DNA from: Rhynochetos jubatus
Lineage: Eukaryota; Chordata; Aves; Eurypygiformes; Rhynochetidae
Reading direction: 5' to 3'
Length of the DNA stretch: 64,000 bases
Assembly (NCBI GenBank): GCA_027574665.1
Contig: CM050657.1
Span: 17,785,700 to 17,849,699 of the forward strand
Part shown: positions 1 to 11,800 of the stretch, in pieces
Position numbering within the stretch: the first letter of the stretch is position 1
How the letters are laid out: every line of letters begins with the position of its first letter
The notes under the pieces: generated by a model
The model's database searches: none
The model's input: the letters and a program-made list of their open reading frames with translations, nothing else
Told to the model about the DNA's origin: nothing
Translations under genes and position numbers: made by a program

Positions 1-589
1 ACGCCTTGGGCTGTTACTGCCTCTCATTTTCAACAGGCTGCTTTTCAGTCATCCGTAGTCGGTTGTGGATCCTAGCATATTTGGATAAAGAATGAATGTT
101 ATATGGTGTAACGTAACTGCAATCCCCTGAAATACCTTATTCCTAATGTCCCAGTGTCCAGAGGTCACGGGAGCTCTGGCTTTGCACTGGGAGGGAAGTG
201 AGGATGGGTCGCTGCTCTGTAGTGTGTGTGTATGTATATTAATAATTGCATTAGACTTAAGCAGGTGGGCTTCGTGGACAGCTGTGATGGGTCTGTGTTG
301 TCTTGCTTTCATAAAGCTGTTTGGTTTTAGACAGAATACTCAAGGTCTAATCTGTCTAGACTGTGGCGTGGCGCTTGCTCCAGCAATGCGTTGGAAATTA
401 TTTGTTAAAATACTGATGTAATGTTGTAAAAGAATTGTGAGGTGAATGAGGAGCTGCTTAGAGGGAGGTGACATCATTTTGTGCCCACTGGGGATGTGCT
501 GTGCCTAAAGGAAGTTAGTTGTCTTAAGAATTGGTTTTGGGCTGACTTTAATGTATTCACTAATGGACTTGGCACCAAAAGTAGGAGTG

Positions 590-1390
590 TGCAATAAAAT
601 TTGCTAGTGACATAAAGTTCTGAGGTGCTGTCAGTGTGGAGGAGGAGCGCAGTATCCTACAGGAAGAGCTGGATGAGCTTTAGGACTTGAATCAAAAAAG
701 TGGACTGAAATTTTGTAGCACATGATGTATGGTTGTGCACTTCTGGATAGCTGTGAATTTTGCCCTAACGTGGGTGTTCATCTCTTGAAAATGAGAAAGG
801 AATGGAAAGACTTGGGTGTATTGGCTAGTAAAATCAAAGGATATCTTCTCACTAGTACCCTGCAGCTCTGAAAAATATACTCGTAAGGTCTGTGAGGTGA
901 AGAGGTACTTGATGGTAGAAATAGGAAAGTGTTAAATCCCCGTGTGTAACACTGAACTGCTCTGGTAAACCATCTTCAAGAAAGGTGACTGTAAAGTGCA
1001 GGAGGTGCAGGAGAGCCCTGTGGAAATGTTGAAGGAAGAGCTGAGTCCATTTCACAAGAGGACACTGTGAGATTGGTTTATCTCAATAAAGTGAAGTCTA
1101 AGAGGGGACGTAATTGCTTTCTCTGAATACATGAGGTGTTGGCAAAGACTTGAGCAAGTACCACTACTTCCTGTGTTAGACTGAAGACAGCACTGGGACA
1201 AGAAGTAGTGCGTGTATCTTGGTAAGGAGTATATTGAGGCTGGAATTTAGAAAAGAGATTTCACACATCAGGGGAGTAAGGTTTTGGGATAATCTTCCTG
1301 TAATATAATGGGAGGCAAAATATCCTCGCTGCTTTCGAGAGGGACACTTGTTAATACAAACTGGGCTCAAGGTGGGAAGCCCAGCGGTTG
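590..1390 (+). repeat. Old, diverged CR1 LINE 3' portion
   Basis: The segment follows the order of a CR1 3' region. It has a GTGACATAAA-like start, then AAGAGCTGGATGAGCTT, CTAAGAGGGGACGTAATTGC, GAATACATGAGG, and GGCTGGAATTTAGAAAAGAG with an ATCAGGGGAGTAAGG block. It is heavily diverged with insertions and deletions, so it is an ancient copy. It is in the same orientation as the gene. Boundaries are approximate. Confidence 0.65.
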
Positions 1391-4300
1391 TCTTAACACA
1401 CCCAGTTTGTTTGTGGGATGACAGATTTTGTCTTTGAAAGATAAGAAATCGTAATGTTGTGTGACCTGGAGAGAACATCAGCAATCTTTCAGCCGGGTAC
1501 TGTTTTCCCAGATTAGCAAGTTGGACATGTATAGAAGTAAATCAAGCCCTTCTGTTAGCAATGTGGGACAAAAACTGCTGCCTGGGAAAAAACAATGTAA
1601 TGAATACAAATGTTATATGTCAGCAAATTCAGAAGCTCAAAATAGGTCTTGGACTGGTTTTTTGGTCTGATTTGGAAACAGTTTGCATTCATCTGTTATG
1701 TAAAGGTCTTTAAATTTGTGCTTTGTGAAGGAGGGTTACATGTGTAAATTCTGAAACCTTCCAAAGGGAACTCATGGCACCTATAGGTAGCAAAAATATG
1801 GAAAAAATGTTTGTTTGAGGTTCCTAAGTTGTTGTTACCCCAAGATTGATCTGGAACTTTTTGCACAATGCTGGAGTAGAGAAACATCAACGAAGGCAGA
1901 GCTTGAGCCCAGTGTTACTGGAAGTGCCTAGCTACAGCTGCACTGAGTGACATCTACTCGCAAAGATCTCAGCTATGCAAGACTCACAAGTTAGGAACCC
2001 CAGTGCTTGCTTTTGAAGAAAAAGCGTTGCAGCTTAAGCAAAGGCAATTGTTCCACATATTTTTGTGATTTATAACTCATCCAGTGGAAATTCCACAGTG
2101 GTTTGTAGGCACGGCGCTCTGGGTAGGGAAAGGAGCCTGAAGATCCCAGGGTCGGCGAAAAACACACTTGCTTTCTTATTCTCGTGCCCTGGCAGCATGT
2201 CATTTACGTTTTGAACAGTGCTACCACCCTGGGAATCTTCCATTGGAAAATGAATGCATGTCATCTGTTTATCATTTCTAACCGAATCTAGGCGAGCTAT
2301 ATGGGTTTTTCAGTAACACCTAAAAAAATCATTTGTTTGTGGAACCTGAAATCTACTAAATATTTTCGGAATGAAGAAAGAATCCTTGACAGGCAGAAGT
2401 GCATGTGTAACTTTTTGCCTTACACTGGATAATGGCTGCAGATTTCTAGAGCTTCAGCTGTTTGATAAGACATTCCCTAACTCAGCCCAACAGCCAGGGC
2501 CAAGAACAGAGAAAGTGACTGTTCCCGTGATGCTTTTTCCTTTCCTCTCTCAGCCTGTTCCTTCAAAACTCTTCCCTGCTCGCTAGGCTCTCCTCTAGCT
2601 CAGTGCGTGGATTTCTGCTGCCTTCACTGGGGCTGAGCAAGGACCTGTCTGGGGCGGGCTGTTGGCTGTATGGTTAGAAAATAAGAGAAATCACATTCTC
2701 TATTTGCTGTGTATATATTGTTTTTTCCAAACATGGAATAGACATGTTATGCAGCTCTTTATCTACGTTGTTTCTGCACATAAACCGTGGGCTAGCACTT
2801 AATCCTCGTTCAGTACTACAAACACCTCATTTTACTGACCAGAGAAGAAGTTACTGGATTTAGATCAAGATGGCAATATTAAACATTGTATTTGTCCTAA
2901 CTCAAAACCAGCTATCACTTTCAAGAATGCCTAGAATAGCTATGTTACATCTTGACACTCTCATTATCTTTGAGAAGACTCTTCAGTGGTTTTTTTTGCC
3001 TCCCACAGAAGAGGAATCTTTCATTTTTTTCTTTTTGAATGGGATGTGCTAGGAGGACAGAACCAGCAGCAGCAGTGATGGGGACTATCTGGAGGACCTT
3101 GGTCAGTAAGAAAAAGTAGCAGATGGTCTAAGGAAAATATATTAAACCAAAACAATAGAAGTCCTACACGGGAGGTTTCTGTTGCTGTTGCTGACATTTT
3201 ACTTTTGTGTTGTTTATCGACCTTGTCTGGACAGATACAATCTCCTCAGCGCAGGAATGAAGTCTTACATGTTCACGCAACGTTAGCACGATGGGGCCTC
3301 ATCTTGAAAAAGGGTCCTTTGGACGCTGCTGTTAGTCCAATAAATAGTAGTAATAACAATGTTCACAGTGTCTGGTTTTAATTGTTGTGAAGGTTCCTTG
3401 AGCAAGGAGACGTGAATGAAACAACAGAAAATTTTTAAGCAGAATGAGTAAAATCCCCAGCGGCTGTTGCATGTGTTGCTTTTTTAATTGGGTGTGCGTT
3501 TTGTAGATCTTCTTGTACAGCTCCATTTTATCCAAGTGTGTATAGCCACATCAGAGTTTTTACAAGGTTTTGTATCAACATGCATTGTGATTTATACTCG
3601 GATAGTAAAGATGATTACAACCAGCGGGTTTTGATTTTATACAATCCTGGCCTTGCAGCCTTGTAATTCACTTGCTGTCTGTTCTGCAGTGCGGAGAGGT
3701 GATATGAACTCCGCACATAGGCTCAGCTGGCTTTTCCTTCTCTACAAGTCATTGAAGCACACTTGCGTGGGGTGCCACCCACTTCCCTGCATGCATACCT
3801 GCTCATTTTCCTCCAAGGCACTGATTTGTAGCGGCCGTGGGGTTTTTTTCTCAGGTTTCAGTGTTGGAAACGGAATTGAGGGGCAGGGTAGATAGGGATA
3901 GACTTGGTTATGTATCTCTGCGCTGTGAAAAACAGCTTGTTTCTGTCTAGAAATCGAGTCAGGTTTTAATTGCTTTGTCAGGGGTATTTAGTACTGAAAT
4001 ATTTTGCTTCTCAATAGAAAAGAGAACAACAATGGATCTTCTATCTTTTTCTAACACTTATCTAGTATGTATATTTAAGCGTCAAGTACAGTAGGTCCAG
4101 AAAAGCCCTGCAAACCTTAAAAAAACCCAGAGCACTTAGAGGTAGTTAAAGACAAAATGAGCGCTTCTCTCCCCCCCAGTAATAGATGTTGTCGCATATC
4201 TACAGTGAACCACTTTCTCATCTGAGTGTTGCTATTCTGGATGACAGACAAACTTGCTTTGTCTGAGGCAGAAAATACCTTTTTTAATATTTTGACTAAT

Positions 4301-4420
4301 ATTTGTAAGAGTCTAATGGATTTAGTAGCCGAAGTCAAAGTCCATGGTCACCTGACAGTGTTACCTCATTCTTCTGCCGCTGACTGCCTTCCGTAGCCTG
4401 AATCACACTTTTGCCCGCAG

Positions 4421-4521
4421 CTTCAACCATGGAGAGGTGGTGCAACTGAATAACCATGTCTGCTTTCTTGCTGTGCTGCGTGGGGTCATCGGCTTTGGCT
4501 CTCATCACAACTGCAATTCAG
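4421..4521 (+). other. Candidate non-coding 5' exon of TBL1XR1
   Basis: A 101-nt segment is bounded by a plausible acceptor (CACTTTTGCCCGCAG, ending at 4420) and donor (CAG|GTGAAG, GT at 4522). It contains an ATG in strong context (ACCATGG, 4429-4431) with a six-codon ORF ending at 4449. A second ATG at 4455 stays open to the donor. TBL1XR1 is known to have untranslated 5' exons, so an alternative leader exon is possible. I cannot confirm it from sequence alone. Confidence 0.25.
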
Positions 4522-7500
4522 GTGAAGGGTATGTGGCAAAGGATTTATTGTTTCTGTGGTTATATAATAGAGTATTGTGATAATAATTACAGCTCAGTTA
4601 ACAGCTGAATGAATTCAGTTGAAGTCAGTGGACGGGCAGCTTCACTGGCATCCTTGAGGAGAATGGTCTTACTGGGAGATACATCTAGATTTACCGTGAA
4701 GTCTGTGATCTGGTGGAAACCAGCCATTGGTCTTGGCAGGGAACCTGTGGGATATGGAATAAGCATCTGACGCCATAGAAATGCATGTTCATCTACCGGC
4801 AGTAGTGGTTAAATGTCCGTTATTGGCTTGTTCTTTTTCTGTGATTTGAAGAATTTTTCGTTGTGGATTTTTCTGAGTGGACTGTATGAGCCAGGACTCC
4901 CCAGAAAACCATTTTCCTTCATCTCCATAACACACCCAAGCCTTGAAGTTCTATCCCTATTTTTATTAAGATTAATTAAAACATAAAAATCCTGTCAACT
5001 GTCCTTCCCTCTGCAATGTCAGTTTTTACCTAGGATAAGTGCCACTAAAAAGTAATTTTTGAACTAAAATAATCTTTTCCTTACACTGATAGTGTTTGCA
5101 TGTTTCAAGATAAGCTGTTACAGCAAACTGATCTGGAATAGGAGAAAGATCAGAAGATACGACATAGGCCTTGTCTCGGTGTTAGTTTGATATAAAGCAG
5201 GGGGTGTGAGCCTGATCGCAGTGGTTACAGCTACAGAGGCAAATTTGCTTATTGATAGCTGGGCTCCAGTTTTTATGCGTAGCTATGAAACACGTTGATC
5301 CCCCCCCAACCATGGCTTGAATGCAATTCGCTGATAGTCAAGACTTTCACTTAGCTTGTCAAGCCCGTCCTAATCCTGAAAAACTTTAAATGATCTGCTG
5401 AGGGTTTAAATATTTTCAGTATACAAGAAAGGAAAAGCCCAGCAAGGTGTGGATGGGACTGTGTTCGTCTTTCCCTCCTTATCTCCTTTCAAAGTACCTC
5501 ACAGCTTTCCTGCTTACATGTGACAGTTATTAGGAAAAATAGCATACAACGGGTACAAAAATATCCCATGTGATGCAAGTGGCTTTGGATTCCAGCTGGC
5601 TTCCTATTTGGTTTCTTATTGCAGCTCATTTCCTTTTCTCAATTTTGAGTCCTCTAGTTTTTAGTAGTTACCGTGTTAAAATGAATTTTAAGATAAAAGA
5701 AAAATTTAGGAAATGGAGAAACATAAACAATCCTGTTCCCAGATAGCAAAAGGTGATCTTAATAATTCAGGATTCACTTTACTCCCCATGGATTTAAAGG
5801 TGAATCAGCAACGTGCAAAATTAGTTGCAGCTAGAATTGATTTCTTTGTAGAAATACTTTGGTATGCATAAATACATGAGAAATTAAACAGCTGGCGCAG
5901 GGCCCCTGGTTTTGTGCAGATCTTAAGGCTCAGTGGATGGGGGTTTTTCGGTATTATTTTTTATAAGAATAAAAGAATTAGCTGCAGAAGGAAGTTCTGT
6001 GAACGGTGTTGTTAGGAGTGTGCTCCTGCAAGCTGATGGGAAGTGATGTGAGTCTATACCGAGAGGGAGGATGAGCAGCAATCATTACTGTGTTTATCTT
6101 CAAGCCTATCTTTCAGACATTTCTGAGTATTCCAAATTAAGCTGCTATAAAATTGTAAAACAGACTAGTATCCACCAGAAGGGGAGCACAGGTCACCTTT
6201 TGTTGAGGCGACTGTGTTCCTTAGACTTCAGAGTTTGCTTAGGGAACTGTTTCCATGTAATTCTTTCTCTACTTCTGTTTCCTCTCAATGCCAGACATAT
6301 CTGAAACAATGAGTCCTGCTTCTCTTTCAGCAGAAAGCTTGAGGCACTTCAGAGTGGTTTGCCAGCGTTTCTCCTGCCAGCTCTGTCTTCAGCGAACCTC
6401 TGCAGGATGCTCATTTTTCTGCTTTTTCTGTAGATAGTGTTGGGTAGCTGGAGGAGAGAACTGTTTTCAAGGCAGATTGCAAAACAAACTAGAAGAAAAC
6501 TTGGCGGAATGGGCCATATTCTTTAAAAATGTAACTCACCATGGTGACTTTCGACATCTGAAATCCCCAACATGGTGTAGTTTTGCCAAAAGAATCTGAA
6601 TTACTTCATTTTTCGAAAGCTGCAGGGAAGAAACACCCTGTGTTGATTGTCCTGGGCTTGGTTTTTCCGTGATAGAAGGGAAGCTGGAGAGGCCATAAGG
6701 GTATCTCCACGTTTCAGTAGGTAGCCAAGTCTAAAGTCCGTCTTCTGTCTCGGGGAGCTGGAACTCACCAGGGGACTTGGTCTGGACCCAGTGTGGTTTT
6801 GTGCAGGGTGTCTTAGGTGGGTGCATACACCTTCCCCTACTGATTGCTAAGATATATCATTACAGAGGTGATTTCCCCTTTGTTGGTGACTCTTCCATAT
6901 GAATACAGTCGAAAGATCGAGTAGTGCGTTGTATTGCATTTCACGGTGCCTTGTTTGTAGTACCAGCAATCAAAGCTAGTCTCTGGGTGGGAAATAATAA
7001 AACTAGATCCAACAATTTCTTATTACCATCTCCTGGACAGTCATCACAGCTGCACAAAACCTTTTAAGATACGGATGTGCCAGTGTCCGACCCAGCTTCA
7101 TGCCAATGAATTACATAATGCTAGTGTTTTTTTTCTTTCTCTCCGTGTAGACTTCTACATGGGAAAATGCTTGCACCAGCCCATGTGATGCAATAAAGAC
7201 TATAAAAATCTAATGTGACTTCTGTACGTATAGTTAGTTGCCCGTGATGGCAGTCAGGTGTTAATTTGGGAAGGCACACAATAAGGGGTATTGTGATTTA
7301 GCAGTGGCTGACATGTCACTCAAAGCTCAAAGTAGGTTGTACTATAAATACAGTCTCTTGTTTTGCAATTGACATTTTGCTGGTGGGTGGCTAATTTGAA
7401 GGGAAATAGACCAGAGATCTAATATTAATAACTAATTAATAGTTATGTGGATATTTTAGGTCTATTTTTCTGCTTATTTATAGGTGTATATTATTCATCT

Positions 7501-8769
7501 GTGCTGTGTACCCTCTGCATACACGCTTAATCTGGAAACTTTCGCTGCAGTAACATCCACACTTACGTGCCTTTGCAATCAAAACCTTGAAAGCAAGGTT
7601 GGTTGTTTTTCTCAAAACCACTTTCCAAGGCTGATGATTTCAAAGTAGTGGCACTTTATTTTAAGAAAAGCCTCCCTCTTGAAACAAGGCCTAAGGGGAA
7701 ACCCAACGATACGTTGTCTACGTTTCACCTTAAATTGTGAGTCCTCATCAGCATCAGTATTATTTGCTTTCCTGTGTATAGAGTAAAGCATAGGTTTTTA
7801 GGAGATTTTTAGGCCTCCATTGCAAGTGAGTAGCTCATAGACAAACCGAAAAGAAATAAAATAAGAAGGGGCGCCTCACAATAGGCTTGATCCTTTGGGA
7901 TCAGAGTGTGTGGTGCTTGTCTGTTTAATGACTCCTTACGTGAATTTATAATAAGGCGGGAAGATTATGTGAGAGATGCGTTATACTTTGCACGCATTTG
8001 ATGTTTTTAGGTCTGTTTTGTCACATACCCAAATGATTTTGAATGCATTCCACTAAACCTGATAGAGCAATGCTGTGATACCCCGGGCTGTCACTGCTGG
8101 CTGCAGCATTTGTGTGCGTCGTCTTTGCATCTCATCCCTCTTGTGTGAGTAACTCAACTCACCGGTAACAGATACTGTTTCCCCACTATCTGTCGAGTTT
8201 ATGTTATTCATTTAGCTAGCTGTCCTAGGAGGTTTAAGCTGTGTCCTAGAAAGCGCTTGTTGTTGCTGGATTAAAACACCGCTGGCCGTTATCTGTGGAA
8301 CTGACCTGTTAGTGGAAGCGTCAGTGGTACTTTTGGCCGCATGCTGCATCTTCTGCCTTAAGGTCTTCTCAGCATTTGTAGCAAGTGTGAGGAAAACCCC
8401 GTATTTGTGCCAAACATCTAACAACAAGCAGATGTACTTTTCTGCCTTTTAATACCCTGTACGTTGGAGGGTAGGATGCTACAGCTGTTCGCCTGTTAGA
8501 GGGCAGAGTTACCAATGACAGAGGAAGCATAGTGCAGGGCTTTGAACTTTCACAGCCCTCCTGGCAACTGCCAGTGGCCTTCCAGAGGTGATGAGCTCTT
8601 GCTATTTCATCTCTGCTGCCGGTCTCCCCAAAGCTCTGTCTCCGGATGTGTTTCAGCATAGTTCATAGCGCCATAGTTGTGAAAGAAAAGAAACAAGGAT
8701 GCACGGACTCTCTGCAGCAAGCTTCTTGCTTCCGTTTTCCTGTAGATAGCCAAAGATTTCAATTTTAAG

Positions 8770-8880
8770 GTGTTGGGTTTTTTTTTTGGTGTGGGTGTGG
8801 TTGTTTGTGGCTTGCTTTGTTTGGTGGTGGTTGGAGTTTTTCTGTTTATTTTGGTTTTGTTCTGTTTGTTTTTTCTTTCC
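8770..8880 (+). repeat. GT/T-rich low-complexity tract
   Basis: The tract is made of GTTGGGT, T runs, GTGTGGGTGTGG and TTGGTGGTGG units with almost no A or C. It is the complement in character of the CA-rich tracts at 30927 and 50171. It yields spurious open frames on both strands. Confidence 0.75.
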
Positions 8881-11800
8881 CCTGGCTCTTGTGTACTTCA
8901 CTGTGCACGGTACAGCTCTGGCCAGAGAACCAACCGAAAACAACTTGTGTTACTGATACAGCAAGCTTAGCTGGAGAGATGGGTGTTTCAGACACTGCTT
9001 GGGATCCAGGTCATTTCAATAAGTGCTTAAGGTTCAGTTATTCTCCATTGATAAAATGCAGCTGGTAGTGTTTCACCAGTTCACAGGGATCTGAAGATGA
9101 ACTGACCCCACTGAAGCACTCGCCTGCTCTGATGATGAGAGTTGTTGATGAAGGCAGATAACAAGGCCCACATTTAAACTCTGCAGGACACTTGAAGCAT
9201 GATTTCTCTCGTTTCACAGTCGGTTTGAGGCATGTTGGGAGTGACTGTCAGCGGTTTGTTTTGCAGTTTTTGTCCCTGTGTATTTTTCTGACTCTTTCTG
9301 CCTGACAGTGCTTGTTGTTCTTTTCAGTTCCATGTGGCTCAGGGAGTATTGTATCTATGCACGTGCTTCTTCCATAGAGTTCTCTGTGTGTGTAGTCTTG
9401 TTGATGTCTTTGTAATGGTGAGACTACATAACAATGTATATACTTAATCTGCTGAGACTTATAGACAAATTTTAAGATTCTGTAGTAGTTAAAAAACAAA
9501 TTAAATATCTCTAATATGTTAAATTTACAAAAATTGTCATGCATTTCCAGTGGCAACGTCCGTGTTTGCTGCTAGGAAGTATATCTGCATTTGGGCAATG
9601 CTGCTTGTCCTCGTAATACTTCCTTGCTTATCTTTTCTATCAAAAATAGTAAATTGTATTTGTCAAAGTACTAATACAGCAGGCCTCAACTCTTTAGGAA
9701 TCTTTAAAATTACATGTATGCCAATCGTGGTACTGCAGTGAAAGCATCTGTCAAATGCCATGCTCTGGGAATATTAAGCAATGGTTCCTGTACAGAGTTC
9801 TCATGTTTTGAACTGCTGTCGATCTACCAACAAATTCAAGGAACTTCACGTGCCCCGTGAAGGATTGCAGGCAAGGGCAATGGGCAGTTCCACGTGTTGG
9901 AAGTAACCGTGTTGAAGAGTAACTGTCACACCTCCGTAAGTTTTGAGGTACAGGACTTTTTAGTGGCTGGGTTGCATGTTCGGTTTGGATGTATAGACTT
10001 GGAATATGTTCTTTCGTTTGAGTGAGTTCTTGACCATTTTTTCTCAGACTTGTCTTGTGTTCCATTAGTACCTCAAAACATGCTTTTTTGCTCTTTAGAG
10101 GTCTTGAGATAGTATTTTCCTACTCAAACATAATTTTCTGAACAGCGCCGAAAAATTGTCCTGTTGCAAACTTTTTTTTTATCTCAAATAATTGAAGGCC
10201 CATTGAGTCTGAAAATGAAGCACTCTAACTTTCCACAAACATGCATGTTTCAGTGTAATTGGAAGATGTTTTGGATTACTGTCTTTAGGCCTGTACAGCC
10301 AAGAAAGCAATTATGGCATGATTAGAAAGTGATAGCATACATTAGTCAGATTATAACAAGATTCCAATAATGTAAAATTGCTGCACAACAAATTAGTTTC
10401 TATAGATTTTGACAGTTGTTGCCTTTAATAAACTAAGTTGTTAAGGAATACATAGCTTCAGTGTTTCTAAAATTGGAGAAAAATAGGTTCTATTTCCATG
10501 TCAAAATCTTTTCCATAGAGCAGGACCCGCAGGCATTGGTAAGTCTGGTTTGAGATGTTTGGTTGACTTTGTGAGTCCGTCTGTCCCAAGATGATTTTTG
10601 TCTCCATAGGTAGGTGATACGCAGATTACAAGAGCATTTAAAAGTTTAAAGACTTTGTCAGGCACCTTCTTTTTGGTACTCCTGAGAGATGCATTCATAA
10701 TATTTTGGGCTGCCATTTAGTAAACTAAGGTTTGTTTTTCTAAAGTGATTTATGAATAAATGGTGACTAGATTAATACTGCCTGTTTATTATCACTACCG
10801 ACCTAAGCCAAGAATTTAACTCGAGTCTCCTGAGAAGAGTGCAAGAGCTGTCTGTGTTGCAACTCCATATGACTATTGCAACTCTGAAATCCAAGAACCT
10901 GTCTTTCCCTCTAGTGAAGTGTTACTACAGTGCTATAAAATAAATCAAAATCTACCTAAATTTTAGAAATCAGGCTATTCAGTCAGTAGCTTTATCATGC
11001 TTTCATGTCCTGAGCTACGTTCCAGTTGCAGGTTTGAGAACTGCTGTGGCTGCCAAAGGATGTTTGTATCTACCTTGGCGAGTCTCTCTATTTTCGTGAT
11101 ACGGACTTTAATTAGATATGACATAATTATTATATAACCTGCTTTTGCTCCAGTTCAGAACCAAACCCCACTATTTTTACATGCATGCCCAAGCAAATTA
11201 AAGCCCAGTTTGAGGTGTGCGCACCATCCCAGAAGTTCCACTTGATCTTTATTCAAAAGGAACCGAGGCTTCTGCAAGACATGGTCACTGCCCGGCAGTT
11301 TGGCACTTCCCTTCTCACAGTCCAAGAGCAGCAAGGGCAGACCTTATTTTGGAGTGTCCTTGGCCACGGTTGCCTGCGGTGGCTCAGCTCTTTCTCTTTT
11401 CTCCTGGGAGAACATGGTGGCACTGACTTCATTGGGGGTAAATGGAAAGATGGAAGTAGCTTGTTTTCTGTGTTTGTGGTGTGGGTGAACCTCTGGTCAC
11501 GCAGTCAAAGGCATGAAGTATGTAGCAGCCTTCTGCTCTGGGAATGATGACGGTGATGATGGTCGATGCCATAAAATAAGCTGCTAGAGATTATGTGTAG
11601 AATGGCAAGGGAGAGGCAGGGAGGGAGATACTTACGTTTTAAATTTTAAAATTGTAAAATTGAGGATTTTCAGGAATGAGAAGGAAGACCAGTTTTCCAG
11701 TGGCTTACATTTTGAAGGCTGCTTTTTCAGGAAAAAGAAATGCAAGCTTCAGAGATCATACTTAACGATTATGTGAAGTAGCGCCTGTAGCATTTGCAGC

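Noticed and set aside
11185-11547. 120-codon open frame with two other open phases
   Set aside because: Three overlapping phases are open together and none shows a known motif.
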